Below, one piece after another: positions 26,198 to 37,066 of a stretch of 64,000 bases of DNA. The DNA is from Gemmatimonadota bacterium (GTDB taxonomy: Bacteria > Gemmatimonadota > Gemmatimonadetes > Longimicrobiales > Gaopeijiaceae). Position 1 is the stretch's first letter. Every line of letters starts with the position of its first letter. A model generated the notes under the pieces. It was not told the DNA's origin, ran no database searches, and saw only the letters and a program-made list of their open reading frames with translations. Where the stretch lies: positions 1 through 64,000 of the forward strand of contig JAJCZZ010000062.1 of assembly GCA_029262115.1 (NCBI GenBank), given 5' to 3'. Position numbers and translations under genes: made by a program.

Positions 26198-27370
26198 ATG
26201 ATCCGACTGCACCCGGTCGCCGGCCACGGAGCCGCGCGCGACGCGCTGACGCGGGCCCACTCGGCCGCCGGCCTGCCGTCGGCCATGTTGTTCCACGGCC
26301 CTCGGGGCGTTGGTAAGCAGCGCATGGCGCTGTGGACGGCACAGCTCCAGGTGTGCACGGCGCCGGCGGCGGGCGGCCCGTGCGACCAGTGCGTCGATTG
26401 CCGGATGGCCCTCGGCCTCGAGCATCCGGACATCCACTGGTATTTTCCGTTGGCCCGACCGAAAGGCGCCTCCGGCGACCGCCTCGGTGACGCCCTGGAG
26501 TCCGCGCGGATCCAGGCGTTGATCGACGTCCGCGTCCATCCGCTGCGGGCCAGCCTCGGCGACGAACTGCGCGGACTGTACCTCGCCATGGTCCAGAATC
26601 TACGTCGGCGGGCTTACGTGTCTCCCTCCAACGCGCCCGTCCAGACGTTCATCATCGCGGACGCCGAGTTTCTCGTCCCTCAGGAGTCGAGCCCCGAAGC
26701 GGCCAACGCCCTGCTGAAGCTCCTGGAGGAGCCGCCGAAGTCGACGCGGTTCGTGCTGACCTCCTCCGAACCGGGGCGGTTGCTCCCCACGATCCGGTCG
26801 CGGTCGGTGCCGCTGCACCTCAGCCCACTGCCGGACGAGGAGGTCGCGGACTTCCTGGTGAAGTCGACCGGCGTGGATCGGGACACCGCGGCGTGGGCCG
26901 CTCGCCTCAGCGCCGGGTCGATTGGACGCGCACTCGGCTTCCTTCCCGACGACGACGGAGATCCCGGCCCGCTCGAAGAGCTGCGCCGCGCTGCCTTCCG
27001 GCTTGTCCAAGCGGGCCTGTCGGCCGAGCGAGCGCCCGGGTACGCCGCCGCCCTGCAGGAGCGACCGGCCGGTGCCCGCAGCATGGTGGAGCTGTTCTAC
27101 TTCGTCGAGGAGTGGGTTCGCGACCTCGGCGCGGTGGCGGCAGGAGCCCCCCATGCTGTGCGCAACCAGGATTCGATCGACCGGTTGCGCTCGCTCGTCG
27201 AGGCCAAGGGCGTCCAGGCCCCCGACGCGGCCACGGCGCTGGCAGCGGTCGAAGAGGCGAGAGAGATGGCGCGCGGCAACGTCAATCCTCAGCTCATCGT
27301 GTCGGGACTCGTCCGGCGGCTCCGCCGTGATCTCCGCCCACGCCGACTCTCTCCGGCAGGGAACACATGA
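26198..27370 (+). CDS. holB: DNA polymerase III, delta prime subunit-like
   Basis: 390-residue clamp-loader type protein. The P-loop region HGPRGVGKQ keeps the Lys but has Gln where Ser/Thr is needed, as expected for a delta prime subunit that does not hydrolyse ATP. The zinc module CDQCVDC and the adjacent EHPDIHW are typical of delta prime. Near residue 170 [20 protein letters not shown] is the conserved clamp-loader segment, and the sensor motif reads IRSRS instead of SRC. It lies one base after the EnvC-like gene and overlaps moaC (ATGA). A membership in the DnaX/HolB family is certain; the exact subunit is inferred from the P-loop change. Confidence 0.9.
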   Translation: MIRLHPVAGHGAARDALTRAHSAAGLPSAMLFHGPRGVGKQRMALWTAQLQVCTAPAAGGPCDQCVDCRMALGLEHPDIHWYFPLARPKGASGDRLGDALESARIQALIDVRVHPLRASLGDELRGLYLAMVQNLRRRAYVSPSNAPVQTFIIADAEFLVPQESSPEAANALLKLLEEPPKSTRFVLTSSEPGRLLPTIRSRSVPLHLSPLPDEEVADFLVKSTGVDRDTAAWAARLSAGSIGRALGFLPDDDGDPGPLEELRRAAFRLVQAGLSAERAPGYAAALQERPAGARSMVELFYFVEEWVRDLGAVAAGAPHAVRNQDSIDRLRSLVEAKGVQAPDAATALAAVEEAREMARGNVNPQLIVSGLVRRLRRDLRPRRLSPAGNT

Positions 27371-27846
27371 GCGATGGCCTGACGCACTTCGACCAGGACG
27401 GACGACCCAGAATGGTGGACGTGTCCCACAAGGAGACGACCCACCGGACCGCGCTCGCCGAGGGACGAATCAGGATGGCGCCGGAGACGCTCGAGACCAT
27501 CACGGAGGGGGTGGGCCGCAAGGGCGACCCCCTCCAGGTCGGCGAATTGGCGGGTATCATGGGCGGCAAGCGCACGGCGGAGTTGATCCCTCTCTGCCAT
27601 CCCCTTCCCGGAACCACCATCTCCGTCACCTTGGAAGCCGACCCCGATCTGCCCGGGGTCGTCGCCACGGCGCGCGCCAAAGTCGCAGGTCAGACCGGCG
27701 TTGAGATGGAGGCCTTGACGTCGGTTTCGGTCGCACTGCTCACCGTGTACGACATGGTCAAGGCCATTGATCGTGGCATGGCAATCGAAGGGATCCGACT
27801 TCTCCGCAAGGAGGGAGGTCAGTCCGGGACGTGGGAGGCTCGCTGA
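27367..27846 (+). CDS. moaC: Cyclic pyranopterin monophosphate synthase MoaC
   Basis: Converts the MoaA product to cyclic pyranopterin monophosphate in molybdenum cofactor synthesis. 159 residues, normal. Motifs: [18 protein letters not shown] at the start, [15 protein letters not shown] (active-site Lys and His) in the middle, and [20 protein letters not shown] plus KAIDRGM near the end. ATG overlaps the upstream holB stop. moeA, acting later in the same pathway, lies 21 kb away on the same strand; no moaA or moaE is present here. Confidence 0.97.
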   Translation: MSDGLTHFDQDGRPRMVDVSHKETTHRTALAEGRIRMAPETLETITEGVGRKGDPLQVGELAGIMGGKRTAELIPLCHPLPGTTISVTLEADPDLPGVVATARAKVAGQTGVEMEALTSVSVALLTVYDMVKAIDRGMAIEGIRLLRKEGGQSGTWEAR

Positions 27847-27882
27847 GCGGAGACGAACGTCGCGGCGGAGAGCCGTCGCCGC

Positions 27883-28998
27883 CTACGCCAGCAGCGTATC
27901 GATGGCGGCGAGCAACCGGTCCACGTTCTCGTGGGTCGCGCCGGAGCCCATGAGACCGACCCGCCAGATCGCACCCGCTGCGGGCCCGAGTCCTCCGCCG
28001 ACCTCGATCCCGTGATCCTCCAGCAGGGCCTTCCGGAGCGGACCCTCGACCGTCCCTTCCGGAAGCCGGGCAGCCGTCAGTTGGGGAAGCCTGTACCCCT
28101 CTTGGGCGAACATGGAGAAGCCCCGCGCCTCGACTTCGGTCTGGAGCCGCCCACCCACCTCGGCGTGGCGCTCGAACCGTGCGTCAAGCCCCTCCTCGTC
28201 CGCCATCAACAGGCCCTCGTGGAGCGCGTACATCATGTTGATGGGAGCGGTGTGATGGTACTTCCTCTGTGCACCTTCGCCCACGTAGTCGGCCAGGAGT
28301 CCCGCGTCCAGATACCAGGACTGACACGGTACGGACCGCGTCCGGATCCGCTCCACCGCTCGGGGCGAAAACGAGATCGGGGCCAGGCCCGGCGGCACGC
28401 CCAGGCACTTCTGCGTTCCCGAGTAGGCGACGTCGACGCCGTTGGCGTCCAACTCGGTCGGTACACCCCCGAGCGACGTGACCGTGTCCACCACGAAGAG
28501 CGTGTCCGAATCGGCCAAATGCCGTCCGATGTCGGCCAGCGGTTGGTGAACCCCCGTCGACGTCTCGGCGTGCACGATCGCCACCAGTCGGGCTTCCGGG
28601 TGTTTCCGGTGCGCCTGAATCATCTGCTCGGGGTCGATGATCCGACCCCACTCCGCCTCGACCGAAACGACCTGGGCGCCCATACGGGCCGCCATCTCCT
28701 TGAGCCGACCTCCGAACACGCCATTGATCCCGACGATGGCCGTATCGCCTGGCTCCAGGAGATTGGCCATCGCGGCCTCCTGCGCGGCGGAACCGGTACC
28801 CGAAACCGGGAACGTCAACGTGTTCTCCGTGCCGAAGAGCCGACGGAGCCGCGCGTTCACGTCGTCCATGATGGCGAGGAACTGCGGATCGAGGTGGCCG
28901 ATCGTGGGACGCCCCAACGCCTCGAGGATTCGATCATGGACCGGCGACGGACCGGGCCCGAGAAGGAGACGCGGACGAACCGGGAACAGCGGCGTCAT
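27883..28998 (-). CDS. Class V aminotransferase (alanine/serine-glyoxylate type)
   Basis: 371-residue PLP enzyme. It starts with RLLLGPGPSPV, the N-terminal signature of alanine-glyoxylate aminotransferases. It has the cofactor segment VSGTGSAAQEAAMANL and the Schiff-base lysine K197 in YSGTQKCLG. The family transfers the amino group of serine or alanine to glyoxylate, or makes purine-ring precursors in a few relatives. The chosen ATG has GAGG eight bases upstream; an in-frame start 15 codons earlier lacks one. guaB lies 51 bases upstream on the same strand, so the two may share a transcript. It converges with moaC. Confidence 0.9.
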   Translation of the reverse strand: MTPLFPVRPRLLLGPGPSPVHDRILEALGRPTIGHLDPQFLAIMDDVNARLRRLFGTENTLTFPVSGTGSAAQEAAMANLLEPGDTAIVGINGVFGGRLKEMAARMGAQVVSVEAEWGRIIDPEQMIQAHRKHPEARLVAIVHAETSTGVHQPLADIGRHLADSDTLFVVDTVTSLGGVPTELDANGVDVAYSGTQKCLGVPPGLAPISFSPRAVERIRTRSVPCQSWYLDAGLLADYVGEGAQRKYHHTAPINMMYALHEGLLMADEEGLDARFERHAEVGGRLQTEVEARGFSMFAQEGYRLPQLTAARLPEGTVEGPLRKALLEDHGIEVGGGLGPAAGAIWRVGLMGSGATHENVDRLLAAIDTLLA

Positions 28999-29049
28999 GG
29001 ACGAACCTCGACTTGGCGGTAGGCAGACGAGCGGGGGTGACACAGGAGA

Positions 29050-30528
29050 CTACAGGTGATAGTTGGGTGCTTCCCTGGTGATCGTCACGTCGTGCGGATG
29101 GGATTCGCGCAGGCCACCACTCGTGACCCGGTTGAATCGAGCGCTGGTTCGAAGAGCCTGGAGCGAACCGCACCCGCAATACCCCATCCCGCTGCGCAGC
29201 CCACCCACGAGCTGGTAGATCGTGTCGGAGACGGGCCCTTTGTAGGGCACCCGTGCCTCGATCCCCTCCGGGACGAACTTCCGATTCACCTGCCCGTCCT
29301 GGAAGTACCGGTCGGCCGAACCTTCCTCCATGGCGGACAGTGATCCCATCCCCCGGACCGTCTTGAAACGGCGGCCTTCGAGGAGGAAGCTCTCACCCGG
29401 GGACTCATCGGTGCCGGCGAACATCGAGCCCATCATGACCGTCTCGGCACCGGCCGCGAGCGCCTTCACGATGTCGCCGGAATACCGAATGCCACCATCG
29501 GCGATGACCGGAACGTCGGCGTCGCCGACACCGTCGACGGCGTCCATCACGGCCGTGAGCTGCGGAAGGCCCACGCCGGTTACGACCCGGGTCGTGCAGA
29601 TGGACCCGGGACCCACGCCGACCTTGACGGCGTCGACGCCTCGCTCGACGAGCGCCTGAGCCCCCTCCCGCGTGCCGACGTTGCCGCCGATCAACTGGAT
29701 GTCGGGAAAGCGCTCGCGAACCCGTGAGAGCGCCTGAAGCACTCCTTCGGAATGGCCGTGCGCCGTGTCCACGACCAGCACGTCCACGCCCGCGTCCACC
29801 AACCGCGCCGCCCGCTCCAGATCCGACAGAGACGCGCCGATGGCCGCGCCCACTCGAAGCCGTCCGTGCTCATCCTTGCACGCGTTCGGATACTGCTGAC
29901 GCTTGAAAATATCCTTGACCGTGATCAGACCACGCAGCTTCCCTTCATCGTCCACGACGGGAAGCTTTTCGATACGGTGCTTGTGGAGGAGCTTCCGCGC
30001 CTGATCCAAGGTCGTCCCGACCGGCACCGTAACGAGGTTGTCCGACGTCATCACACCGCGGAGCGGCTGGTCGAGATCCGTTTCGAACTGGAGGTCGCGG
30101 TTGGTCACGATGCCGACGAGCCGTCCCCCGTCCTCGACGATCGGGACACCGCTGATGCTGAACCGGGCCATCAACCGGTGCGCGTCCCTCAGATTGCCGT
30201 CTGCTTGAAGTGTGATGGGGTCCAGGATCATCCCACTCTCCGAGCGCTTGACCCGGTCGACTTCCTCGGCCTGCCGCTCGGCGGGCAGATTCTTGTGGAT
30301 GATCCCGATCCCCCCTTCCCGGGCCACCTGAATGGCGAGACGGGACTCGGTGACCGTGTCCATTGCGGCCGCAACGAGCGGGATCTGCACCCGGATCCCT
30401 CGGGACAGCCGCGAGGAGATGTCGGTCTCGCTCGGATGGACCAGAGAGTGCGCCGGAATCAGCAACACGTCGTCGAACGTGAGCGCTTCCTTGATGATGG
30501 CGTCGCGCCGGGTGGAGCCGTCTGTCAT
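29050..30528 (-). CDS. guaB: Inosine-5'-monophosphate dehydrogenase
   Basis: NAD-dependent conversion of IMP to XMP, the rate-limiting step to GMP. 492 residues. The barrel begins [11 protein letters not shown]; a pair of CBS domains is inserted at about residues 100-215. The catalytic Cys311 is in [15 protein letters not shown], and [11 protein letters not shown] is close to the C-terminus. The ATG ([10 protein letters not shown]) is taken because the upstream extension of 52 residues does not resemble the family; no good ribosome binding site is seen. Confidence 0.96.
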   Translation of the reverse strand: MTDGSTRRDAIIKEALTFDDVLLIPAHSLVHPSETDISSRLSRGIRVQIPLVAAAMDTVTESRLAIQVAREGGIGIIHKNLPAERQAEEVDRVKRSESGMILDPITLQADGNLRDAHRLMARFSISGVPIVEDGGRLVGIVTNRDLQFETDLDQPLRGVMTSDNLVTVPVGTTLDQARKLLHKHRIEKLPVVDDEGKLRGLITVKDIFKRQQYPNACKDEHGRLRVGAAIGASLSDLERAARLVDAGVDVLVVDTAHGHSEGVLQALSRVRERFPDIQLIGGNVGTREGAQALVERGVDAVKVGVGPGSICTTRVVTGVGLPQLTAVMDAVDGVGDADVPVIADGGIRYSGDIVKALAAGAETVMMGSMFAGTDESPGESFLLEGRRFKTVRGMGSLSAMEEGSADRYFQDGQVNRKFVPEGIEARVPYKGPVSDTIYQLVGGLRSGMGYCGCGSLQALRTSARFNRVTSGGLRESHPHDVTITREAPNYHL

Positions 30529-30693
30529 CGGGACTGGGGAGTGGTGCGAGGAGGGGCGATATACGACCCGCGCCCGCCTCGACCGGTGCCGCGAAAGCGG
30601 GAGATCGAGAGCGGGCGCGGGGTCGCTACCGGGACCGGAGGTGTCACCATGGGTGAGTGTATCCGATGCCTTCGGGACCGTCAACCGGGCTCA

Positions 30694-30720
30694 GGGAGCC
30701 TCTCCGTAGATGAGGCTCCC
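30694..30720 (-). terminator. Strong hairpin after the 138-residue gene
   Basis: GGGAGCCTC and GAGGCTCCC form a perfect nine-base stem with a nine-base loop, 13 bases beyond the stop of the minus-strand gene upstream. No clear T tract follows, so it may be a terminator or a processing site. Confidence 0.5.
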
Positions 30721-30732
30721 CACGCCTCAACC

Positions 30733-31149
30733 TCAGACCGTCTCACCCTCTCGCGGACCCGGCTCCGCCGTCCCCTCCGAGGCGGGTGTGCCACCGACTT
30801 CTCGCTGGGGTAGCGTCCCGGACTCCCCCCCGCCCGCATCGGTCGACGGTTCCAGCACCGAGTTCAGATCGTTCAGAATCTGCCGCCCCGCGGACGAGAC
30901 GCCCGACAGGACGCGGTCGGCCGCCGAAATGACCTGAAAGGCTTCGCGAATCGTGGCCGGGCTGACCGCCTTCCGGCGTAGCTTGTCCTCCAGGCCCTCG
31001 GCGAACTTCTGGAGGCCGGACGCCTCCACACCGGACCCTTCCGAATACTTGGCCTCCAGGAATTCGATGTAGTCGAGGACCTGGTAGACCTGAGCGTCCG
31101 GCAGACTCTCGATCCTCCGCTGAAGCCGTTGGCGGAGTGCGTCATGCAT
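30733..31149 (-). CDS. Conserved-looking small protein, unknown function
   Basis: 138 residues, acidic, cytoplasmic. The N-terminal part (RIESLPDAQVYQVLDYIEFL) looks like the short helical domain found in DUF2281-type and related small proteins. The rest is helical up to about residue 105, with a Gly/Pro-rich disordered tail. Start ATG has AGGAGAG upstream. An open frame continuing upstream runs straight through the 188-bp repeat and is not protein-like. The repeat's left end lies only 21 bases before the start codon, so any promoter for this gene must be inside or beyond the repeat. Confidence 0.65.
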   Translation of the reverse strand: MHDALRQRLQRRIESLPDAQVYQVLDYIEFLEAKYSEGSGVEASGLQKFAEGLEDKLRRKAVSPATIREAFQVISAADRVLSGVSSAGRQILNDLNSVLEPSTDAGGGESGTLPQREVGGTPASEGTAEPGPREGETV

Positions 31150-31170
31150 ATCGATCTCTCCTGGTTCCTG

Positions 31171-31358
31171 GTGTGGTGTTGCGAAAGTTCGCGAGCCACC
31201 GAGAGGGTCGAGGCGCGACCCAGGTCCTGCGGACCCGGGTACCCCCCTGGTAGGCGCGACGACGAGGAATAGCACCGCTATTTCGAGGAGGAGCAACGAC
31301 CCAGGGCCGGATGCATCGGCTCTCGAATGGCCGAGACACTTTCGTAGCACCACACTAG
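31171..31358 (+). mobile_element. 188-bp repeat element with terminal inverted repeats, copy B
   Basis: Same length and orientation as copy A at 8939-9126. The one difference is T to C in the loop between AATAGC and GCTATT. It lies in the 401-base gap between a minus-strand small gene and a plus-strand acyltransferase gene, again with its left end facing the minus-strand gene. TCCTG occurs directly before the left end and one base after the right end, which could be a five-base target duplication if the element includes one more base. The remaining 190 bases up to the acyltransferase start hold no gene or repeat that I can see. Confidence 0.75.
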
Positions 31359-31550
31359 ATCCTGCCTTTCGTGCGGGTGCCGCCGACAGCGGGCGTCCCG
31401 ACTCCCCGATAGTCTACACCGACCACGGCGTCGAGCCCAACGTCGAGCCGCCCCCGACGACCCTCGGTTTGCTGACGGGCGGAAAGGTCGTATCGTCCCC
31501 CACTGTCCACCATCCGTACGATCCGAACTGCCTCGAGGTTTTCGGCGTCC

Positions 31551-32378
31551 ATGTCTTTCCTACCACTCCGCTCCGTTTCGGTCGCTGACCCGGCCGCGTC
31601 GCTCTACGACGAATGGCTGGATGGACTTGAGTCCGAGCTCGCCGCTCCGGAGTGCGATCGCAACGAACTGTGCCGCCGGGTCCTCACGGAGCTGCACTTT
31701 CCACACCTGGCGGGCGTGGACCCGTCGACGCTGCCGCTGGGCACGCAGGTGGCGCTGGCGCAGATGGACCCCCGCAATGTTACGCTCGAGCCCGAGTACT
31801 ATGCGGAGATCGATCTGGAGAAGTACGCACGGGTCAAACCGCTCCTGTGGATGTGGGAGATGTTCGACAAGAGCTCCGCGGGGGAAAACATCGAGTTGGG
31901 CATCCGCTTCCGGCGGATCCTCGCCCAGCGGATCTTCAAGCGATGCGGAACCGGATTCAAGGCGTTCCATCACGTGAAGTTCTCGTTCGGGTACAACATG
32001 GAGGTCGGCGACGGCGTGGTCGTGCACCGCCACGTCCTTCTGGACGATCGCGGAGGAATCGAGATGGGCGACCGCTCGTCGGTGTCCGACTTCGTGAACG
32101 TGTATTCCCACAGCCACGACATCGTGGATGGGCGGATCGTGAGCGCGCCGAAGACGGTCATCGGCACGGGTGTGCGGATCACCTACCATGCCACGATCCT
32201 GGCCGGGAACCATGTGGCGGACGACTCCATGGTGGGCGCCTGTTCCATCCTCACGCGCGACACGGAGCCGCACTGGGTCTACGTGGGCGTGCCGGCGCGG
32301 AGAGTGAAGGAGAAGCCCGCCGCCGAGCGTGCGCGGCGCGCCGCGCCCACGGGCGACCCGCTCGGCACCGACCGATAG
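31551..32378 (+). CDS. Hexapeptide-repeat (LbH) acyltransferase-like protein
   Basis: 275 residues. An N-terminal helical section of about 120 residues is followed by a left-handed beta helix from about residue 140: GYNMEVGDGVVVHRHVLLDD, GDRSSVSDFVNVYSHSHDI and GTGVRITYHATILAG, with the closing MVGACSILTRDTEPHWVYVG. These are the stacked hexapeptide turns of O-acetyltransferases such as the maltose and serine acetyltransferase group; the His in the SHSHD segment is a candidate catalytic base. The acceptor is unknown. It is a single gene, convergent with acs. Confidence 0.8.
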   Translation: MSFLPLRSVSVADPAASLYDEWLDGLESELAAPECDRNELCRRVLTELHFPHLAGVDPSTLPLGTQVALAQMDPRNVTLEPEYYAEIDLEKYARVKPLLWMWEMFDKSSAGENIELGIRFRRILAQRIFKRCGTGFKAFHHVKFSFGYNMEVGDGVVVHRHVLLDDRGGIEMGDRSSVSDFVNVYSHSHDIVDGRIVSAPKTVIGTGVRITYHATILAGNHVADDSMVGACSILTRDTEPHWVYVGVPARRVKEKPAAERARRAAPTGDPLGTDR

Positions 32379-32465
32379 CTTCCTGGAGCCTCGCGCCGGC
32401 TCACGTTCCTCATCCGGGAGCGGTTCGTCAGCCCCCCGCGGTGGGCGACTCCCCCTCGGGGCGCG

Positions 32466-34418
<1,953 letters not shown>

Positions 34419-34501
34419 GCGGGGTCTCTTTAGCTGAGGTGGAATTTGCATCGGGCGTCCGTCAATCTGCGTCGCCGCCCCGTCAGAGCAAGCGTGACTT
34501 C

Positions 34502-34524
34502 TTATCGAGAATCATTCTTGATAA
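34502..34524. promoter_or_regulatory. Fur/PerR-type operator
   Basis: A 23-base near-perfect palindrome, left arm TTATCGAGAAT, central C, right arm ATTCTTGATAA; only one position per arm breaks the symmetry. It is AT-rich in a GC-rich genome and resembles the 7-1-7 Fur-superfamily operators (for PerR: TTATAAT-N-ATTATAA). It lies just before the P1B-4 ATPase start, in the acs/ATPase divergent region, and a PerR-like gene is 2.5 kb away. Confidence 0.7.
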
Positions 34525-34529
34525 CGTAT

Positions 34530-36425
34530 GTGGTGCCTTCCCTTCGTGATCGTCCATGGCTGATCCCGGCCGCCTCCGCCGCGGTATGTGGTGCGGCCAC
34601 ATTGACCGGCTGGATCGCCGGCCTGTCCGGTGCGGGCGGTGTTGCCACGATCCTCCTCGGCCTCGCGTTCCTGACGGGCGGCTGGTCGGCCACCGCTCGG
34701 AGCGTCGGGTCCCTCGCACACGCCTCCGTGGACGTGGACCTGCTCATGGTGCTGGCCGCCGGCGGCGCGGCGGCGGTCGGTTATCCGCTGGAAGGCGCGA
34801 TCCTCCTCTTCCTGTTCTCGACGGGCAACGCGCTCGAGGAGTACGCGTTCGCCCGCACACGCCGCTCGATCGAGGGGCTCATGCGGCTCCGGCCCGACGA
34901 AGCTTCGGTCGTCGCCCCGGACGGATCGGAGTCCATGCGGCCCATCGAAGAGCTGCAGGTCGGCGCGGTGGTGCGCGTGCGGCCCGGCGACCGGATTCCC
35001 GTCGACGGAACGGTGGTCGACGGGACGTCGCGGGTCGATGAGTCGACACTCACCGGGGAGCCGATTCCCGTGGCCAAGGCGGTCGGCGACACGGTCTTCG
35101 CAGGAACGGTGAACTCGGGTGGGTCGATGGACTTGCGTGCCACGCGTCGTGCGGACGACACCGCATTGGCACGGGTCATCCGTCTCGTGGAGGACGCGCG
35201 TGAGGCACGAGCGCCAACGCAGAGTTGGCTCGACGCCGTAGAGGGTCGGTATGCTGCCGCCGTAATTCTGGCCGCGGCCGGGTTCGCGGTCGCGCTATGG
35301 GCCGTGGCGGGATGGACCGTCGAGGCGTCGCTCTACCGGGCCATGACGCTTCTGGTCGTCGCGTCGCCTTGTGCGCTGGTCATCTCCATCCCAGCCACCA
35401 TCGTATCGGCGGTATCGAACGGGGCGCAGCGCGGGGTCCTGTTCAAAGGCGGAGCCCACCTCGACGCGTTGGCGAGCGTGTCGGTGCTCGCGGTGGACAA
35501 GACGGGCACGGTCACGGTCGGAAAGCCCGTCCTCGTGGCGCGACACGCGCACGACTTCGACCCCGACGCCCTGCTCGACCATACGGCGGCCGTGGAAGCT
35601 CTCTCGGAGCACCCGCTCGGAGGGGCGGTCGTGACGGCGGCACTCAGCGAGGGTCGAGCTCTTCCCGCCGTCACCGACTTCGAAGCCGTGACCGCCCATG
35701 GCGTGCGGGGGGTCGTCCTGGGACGCGAAGTACGGGCAGGTCGTCGTCCGTGGATCGAGGAGTACGTCGGCGCCCCCCTCCCGCCCGCCGTCGCCGAATG
35801 GGCAGCCGAGGCTTCGGCTCAGGCAGCCACACCGATCTTCGTCGCCGTCGACGGCAAACACGCGGGTGGGCTCGCCGTGGCGGACCGTCCGCGCGACAAC
35901 GTGAGACAGGTCCTCGCCGCCGTTCGGCGGGACGGGGTCTCGCGGGTGGTGATGCTGACCGGGGACGATGAGCGAACGGCGGCCGCCGTTGCCGATCACG
36001 TCGGTATCGCCGACGTCCATGCGGGGCTCTTCCCGGAGGACAAGACGCGAATCCTGGCGGATCTGCGCGCCCGGTACGGGCCGGTGGCGATGGTCGGGGA
36101 CGGCGTGAACGACGCGCCCGCCCTGGCCGCGGCCGACGTCGGCATCGCCATCGGCGCGGTCGGTTCCGATGTCGCTCTTGAAACGGCGGACGTCGTCCTG
36201 ATGGGAGACGAACTCGATGGTCTCGCTCATGCGTTCCACCTCGCCCGCCGCGCGCGGCGTGTCGTGCGTCAGAACCTGATCTTCGCCACCGGCGTCATGG
36301 TCACGTTGGTCGCCCTCGCCCTGCTCGGTCGGATCGACCTCACGACGGGGGTCATCGGCCACGAAGGAAGCACGCTGGTGGTCGTACTCAACGGCCTACG
36401 GCTCCTGCGGGCGCCGGGGGGGTAG
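34530..36425 (+). CDS. P1B-4 type metal-transporting ATPase (Fe2+/Co2+ efflux candidate)
   Basis: 631-residue P-type ATPase without an N-terminal metal-binding domain and with about six membrane helices. TM ion-binding SPC is at about residues 279-281, the phosphorylated Asp323 is in DKTGTVTVG, the nucleotide site SEHPLGG and the hinge GDGVNDAPA are present. The final helix has HEGST (about residue 611) followed by LNGLRLL. SPC plus HEGST is the mark of subgroup P1B-4, whose known members (CoaT, CtpD, PfeT) export Co2+ or Fe2+. The start is uncertain. Two adjacent GTG codons at 34530 and 34533 follow directly after the operator; a GTG at 34494 or a TTG at 34446 would place the operator inside the coding region. 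Confidence 0.9.
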   Translation: MVPSLRDRPWLIPAASAAVCGAATLTGWIAGLSGAGGVATILLGLAFLTGGWSATARSVGSLAHASVDVDLLMVLAAGGAAAVGYPLEGAILLFLFSTGNALEEYAFARTRRSIEGLMRLRPDEASVVAPDGSESMRPIEELQVGAVVRVRPGDRIPVDGTVVDGTSRVDESTLTGEPIPVAKAVGDTVFAGTVNSGGSMDLRATRRADDTALARVIRLVEDAREARAPTQSWLDAVEGRYAAAVILAAAGFAVALWAVAGWTVEASLYRAMTLLVVASPCALVISIPATIVSAVSNGAQRGVLFKGGAHLDALASVSVLAVDKTGTVTVGKPVLVARHAHDFDPDALLDHTAAVEALSEHPLGGAVVTAALSEGRALPAVTDFEAVTAHGVRGVVLGREVRAGRRPWIEEYVGAPLPPAVAEWAAEASAQAATPIFVAVDGKHAGGLAVADRPRDNVRQVLAAVRRDGVSRVVMLTGDDERTAAAVADHVGIADVHAGLFPEDKTRILADLRARYGPVAMVGDGVNDAPALAAADVGIAIGAVGSDVALETADVVLMGDELDGLAHAFHLARRARRVVRQNLIFATGVMVTLVALALLGRIDLTTGVIGHEGSTLVVVLNGLRLLRAPGG

Positions 36426-36427
36426 TG

Positions 36428-36994
36428 TCAGGTAGGATCGATCAGGGCTTGAAGGTCCGGGAGTACGAGTAGGCTCTGGAACGCTCGTACGGAAGCCGAC
36501 GCCAGGGCGGATACGGCTCCGGAACCGGCCTCGATGGCCGTGCGGGGCATACGCACTTTGAAACGGACTTCGGTCTCCGCGGTCCCGGGCGGATGGTCAG
36601 AGTCTGGAAGTCGAAAGCGAAGGGTGACGGGCGTCCGGTACCCGTCGAGCAGGGCGGATCCAGCCATGCGCGCCAGCGTTTCCAGGGTGTCGTCGACCGG
36701 TCCGAGGTCGGCGAGCGGGTTCAGGTCGACCACGAGGGCGAAGTTCCCCGACAGTCCCCGGGTGGTTTCGTCCAGGTACACATCAATGCTCACCGGGAGG
36801 TCGGAATCCGCGTCGTGGAAAAACAGATACGCGCTACGGGTGGCTTCGCCGGCCCACCGCCCCTCGAATTGATGGCTCGTCGTTTTCTGCAGACCGGACA
36901 GCGTCCATCCTGTCGCCCGGACCCCGTCCTGAACCGCTTCGATAAGGGGTTCCAGCGTCAGGATCGGGCCACGTGAATTCGCGTTGACACTCAA
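36428..36994 (-). CDS. Unknown protein between the metal ATPase and perR
   Basis: 188 residues, soluble, with no membrane segment or motif that I recognise. Strand-rich central part (YLFFHDADSDLPVSIDVYLD) and a helical C-terminus. The TTG start is supported by AAAGGA eight bases upstream. It is divergent from the PerR-like gene with 72 bases between, and ends two bases from the ATPase stop, so it is held between the two members of a likely metal/peroxide pair. A lipid- or ligand-binding fold is possible but not shown. Confidence 0.6.
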   Translation of the reverse strand: MSVNANSRGPILTLEPLIEAVQDGVRATGWTLSGLQKTTSHQFEGRWAGEATRSAYLFFHDADSDLPVSIDVYLDETTRGLSGNFALVVDLNPLADLGPVDDTLETLARMAGSALLDGYRTPVTLRFRLPDSDHPPGTAETEVRFKVRMPRTAIEAGSGAVSALASASVRAFQSLLVLPDLQALIDPT

Positions 36995-37025
36995 AGCGGA
37001 AGTCCTTTAGCTTCAGGATGTTCGG

Positions 37026-37038
37026 CAGTTATCAACTG
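37026..37038. promoter_or_regulatory. Inverted repeat in the perR divergent promoter region
   Basis: CAGTT-ATC-AACTG; its reverse strand shares TTGATAAC with the right arm of the operator at 34502-34524. Possible autoregulatory site of the PerR-like protein, but it lacks the full 7-1-7 form. Confidence 0.35.
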
Positions 37039-37066
37039 TCGGCGCCCGTCAGGAGGAAGTCGAGAG

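Noticed and set aside
30529-30732. Riboswitch upstream of guaB
   Set aside because: The hairpin present is placed as a terminator of the neighbouring gene and no known riboswitch pattern is visible.
31150-31353. N-terminal extension of the 138-residue protein through the 188-bp repeat
   Set aside because: The extension is an artefact of the repeat; the ATG with AGGAGAG at 31149 fits better.
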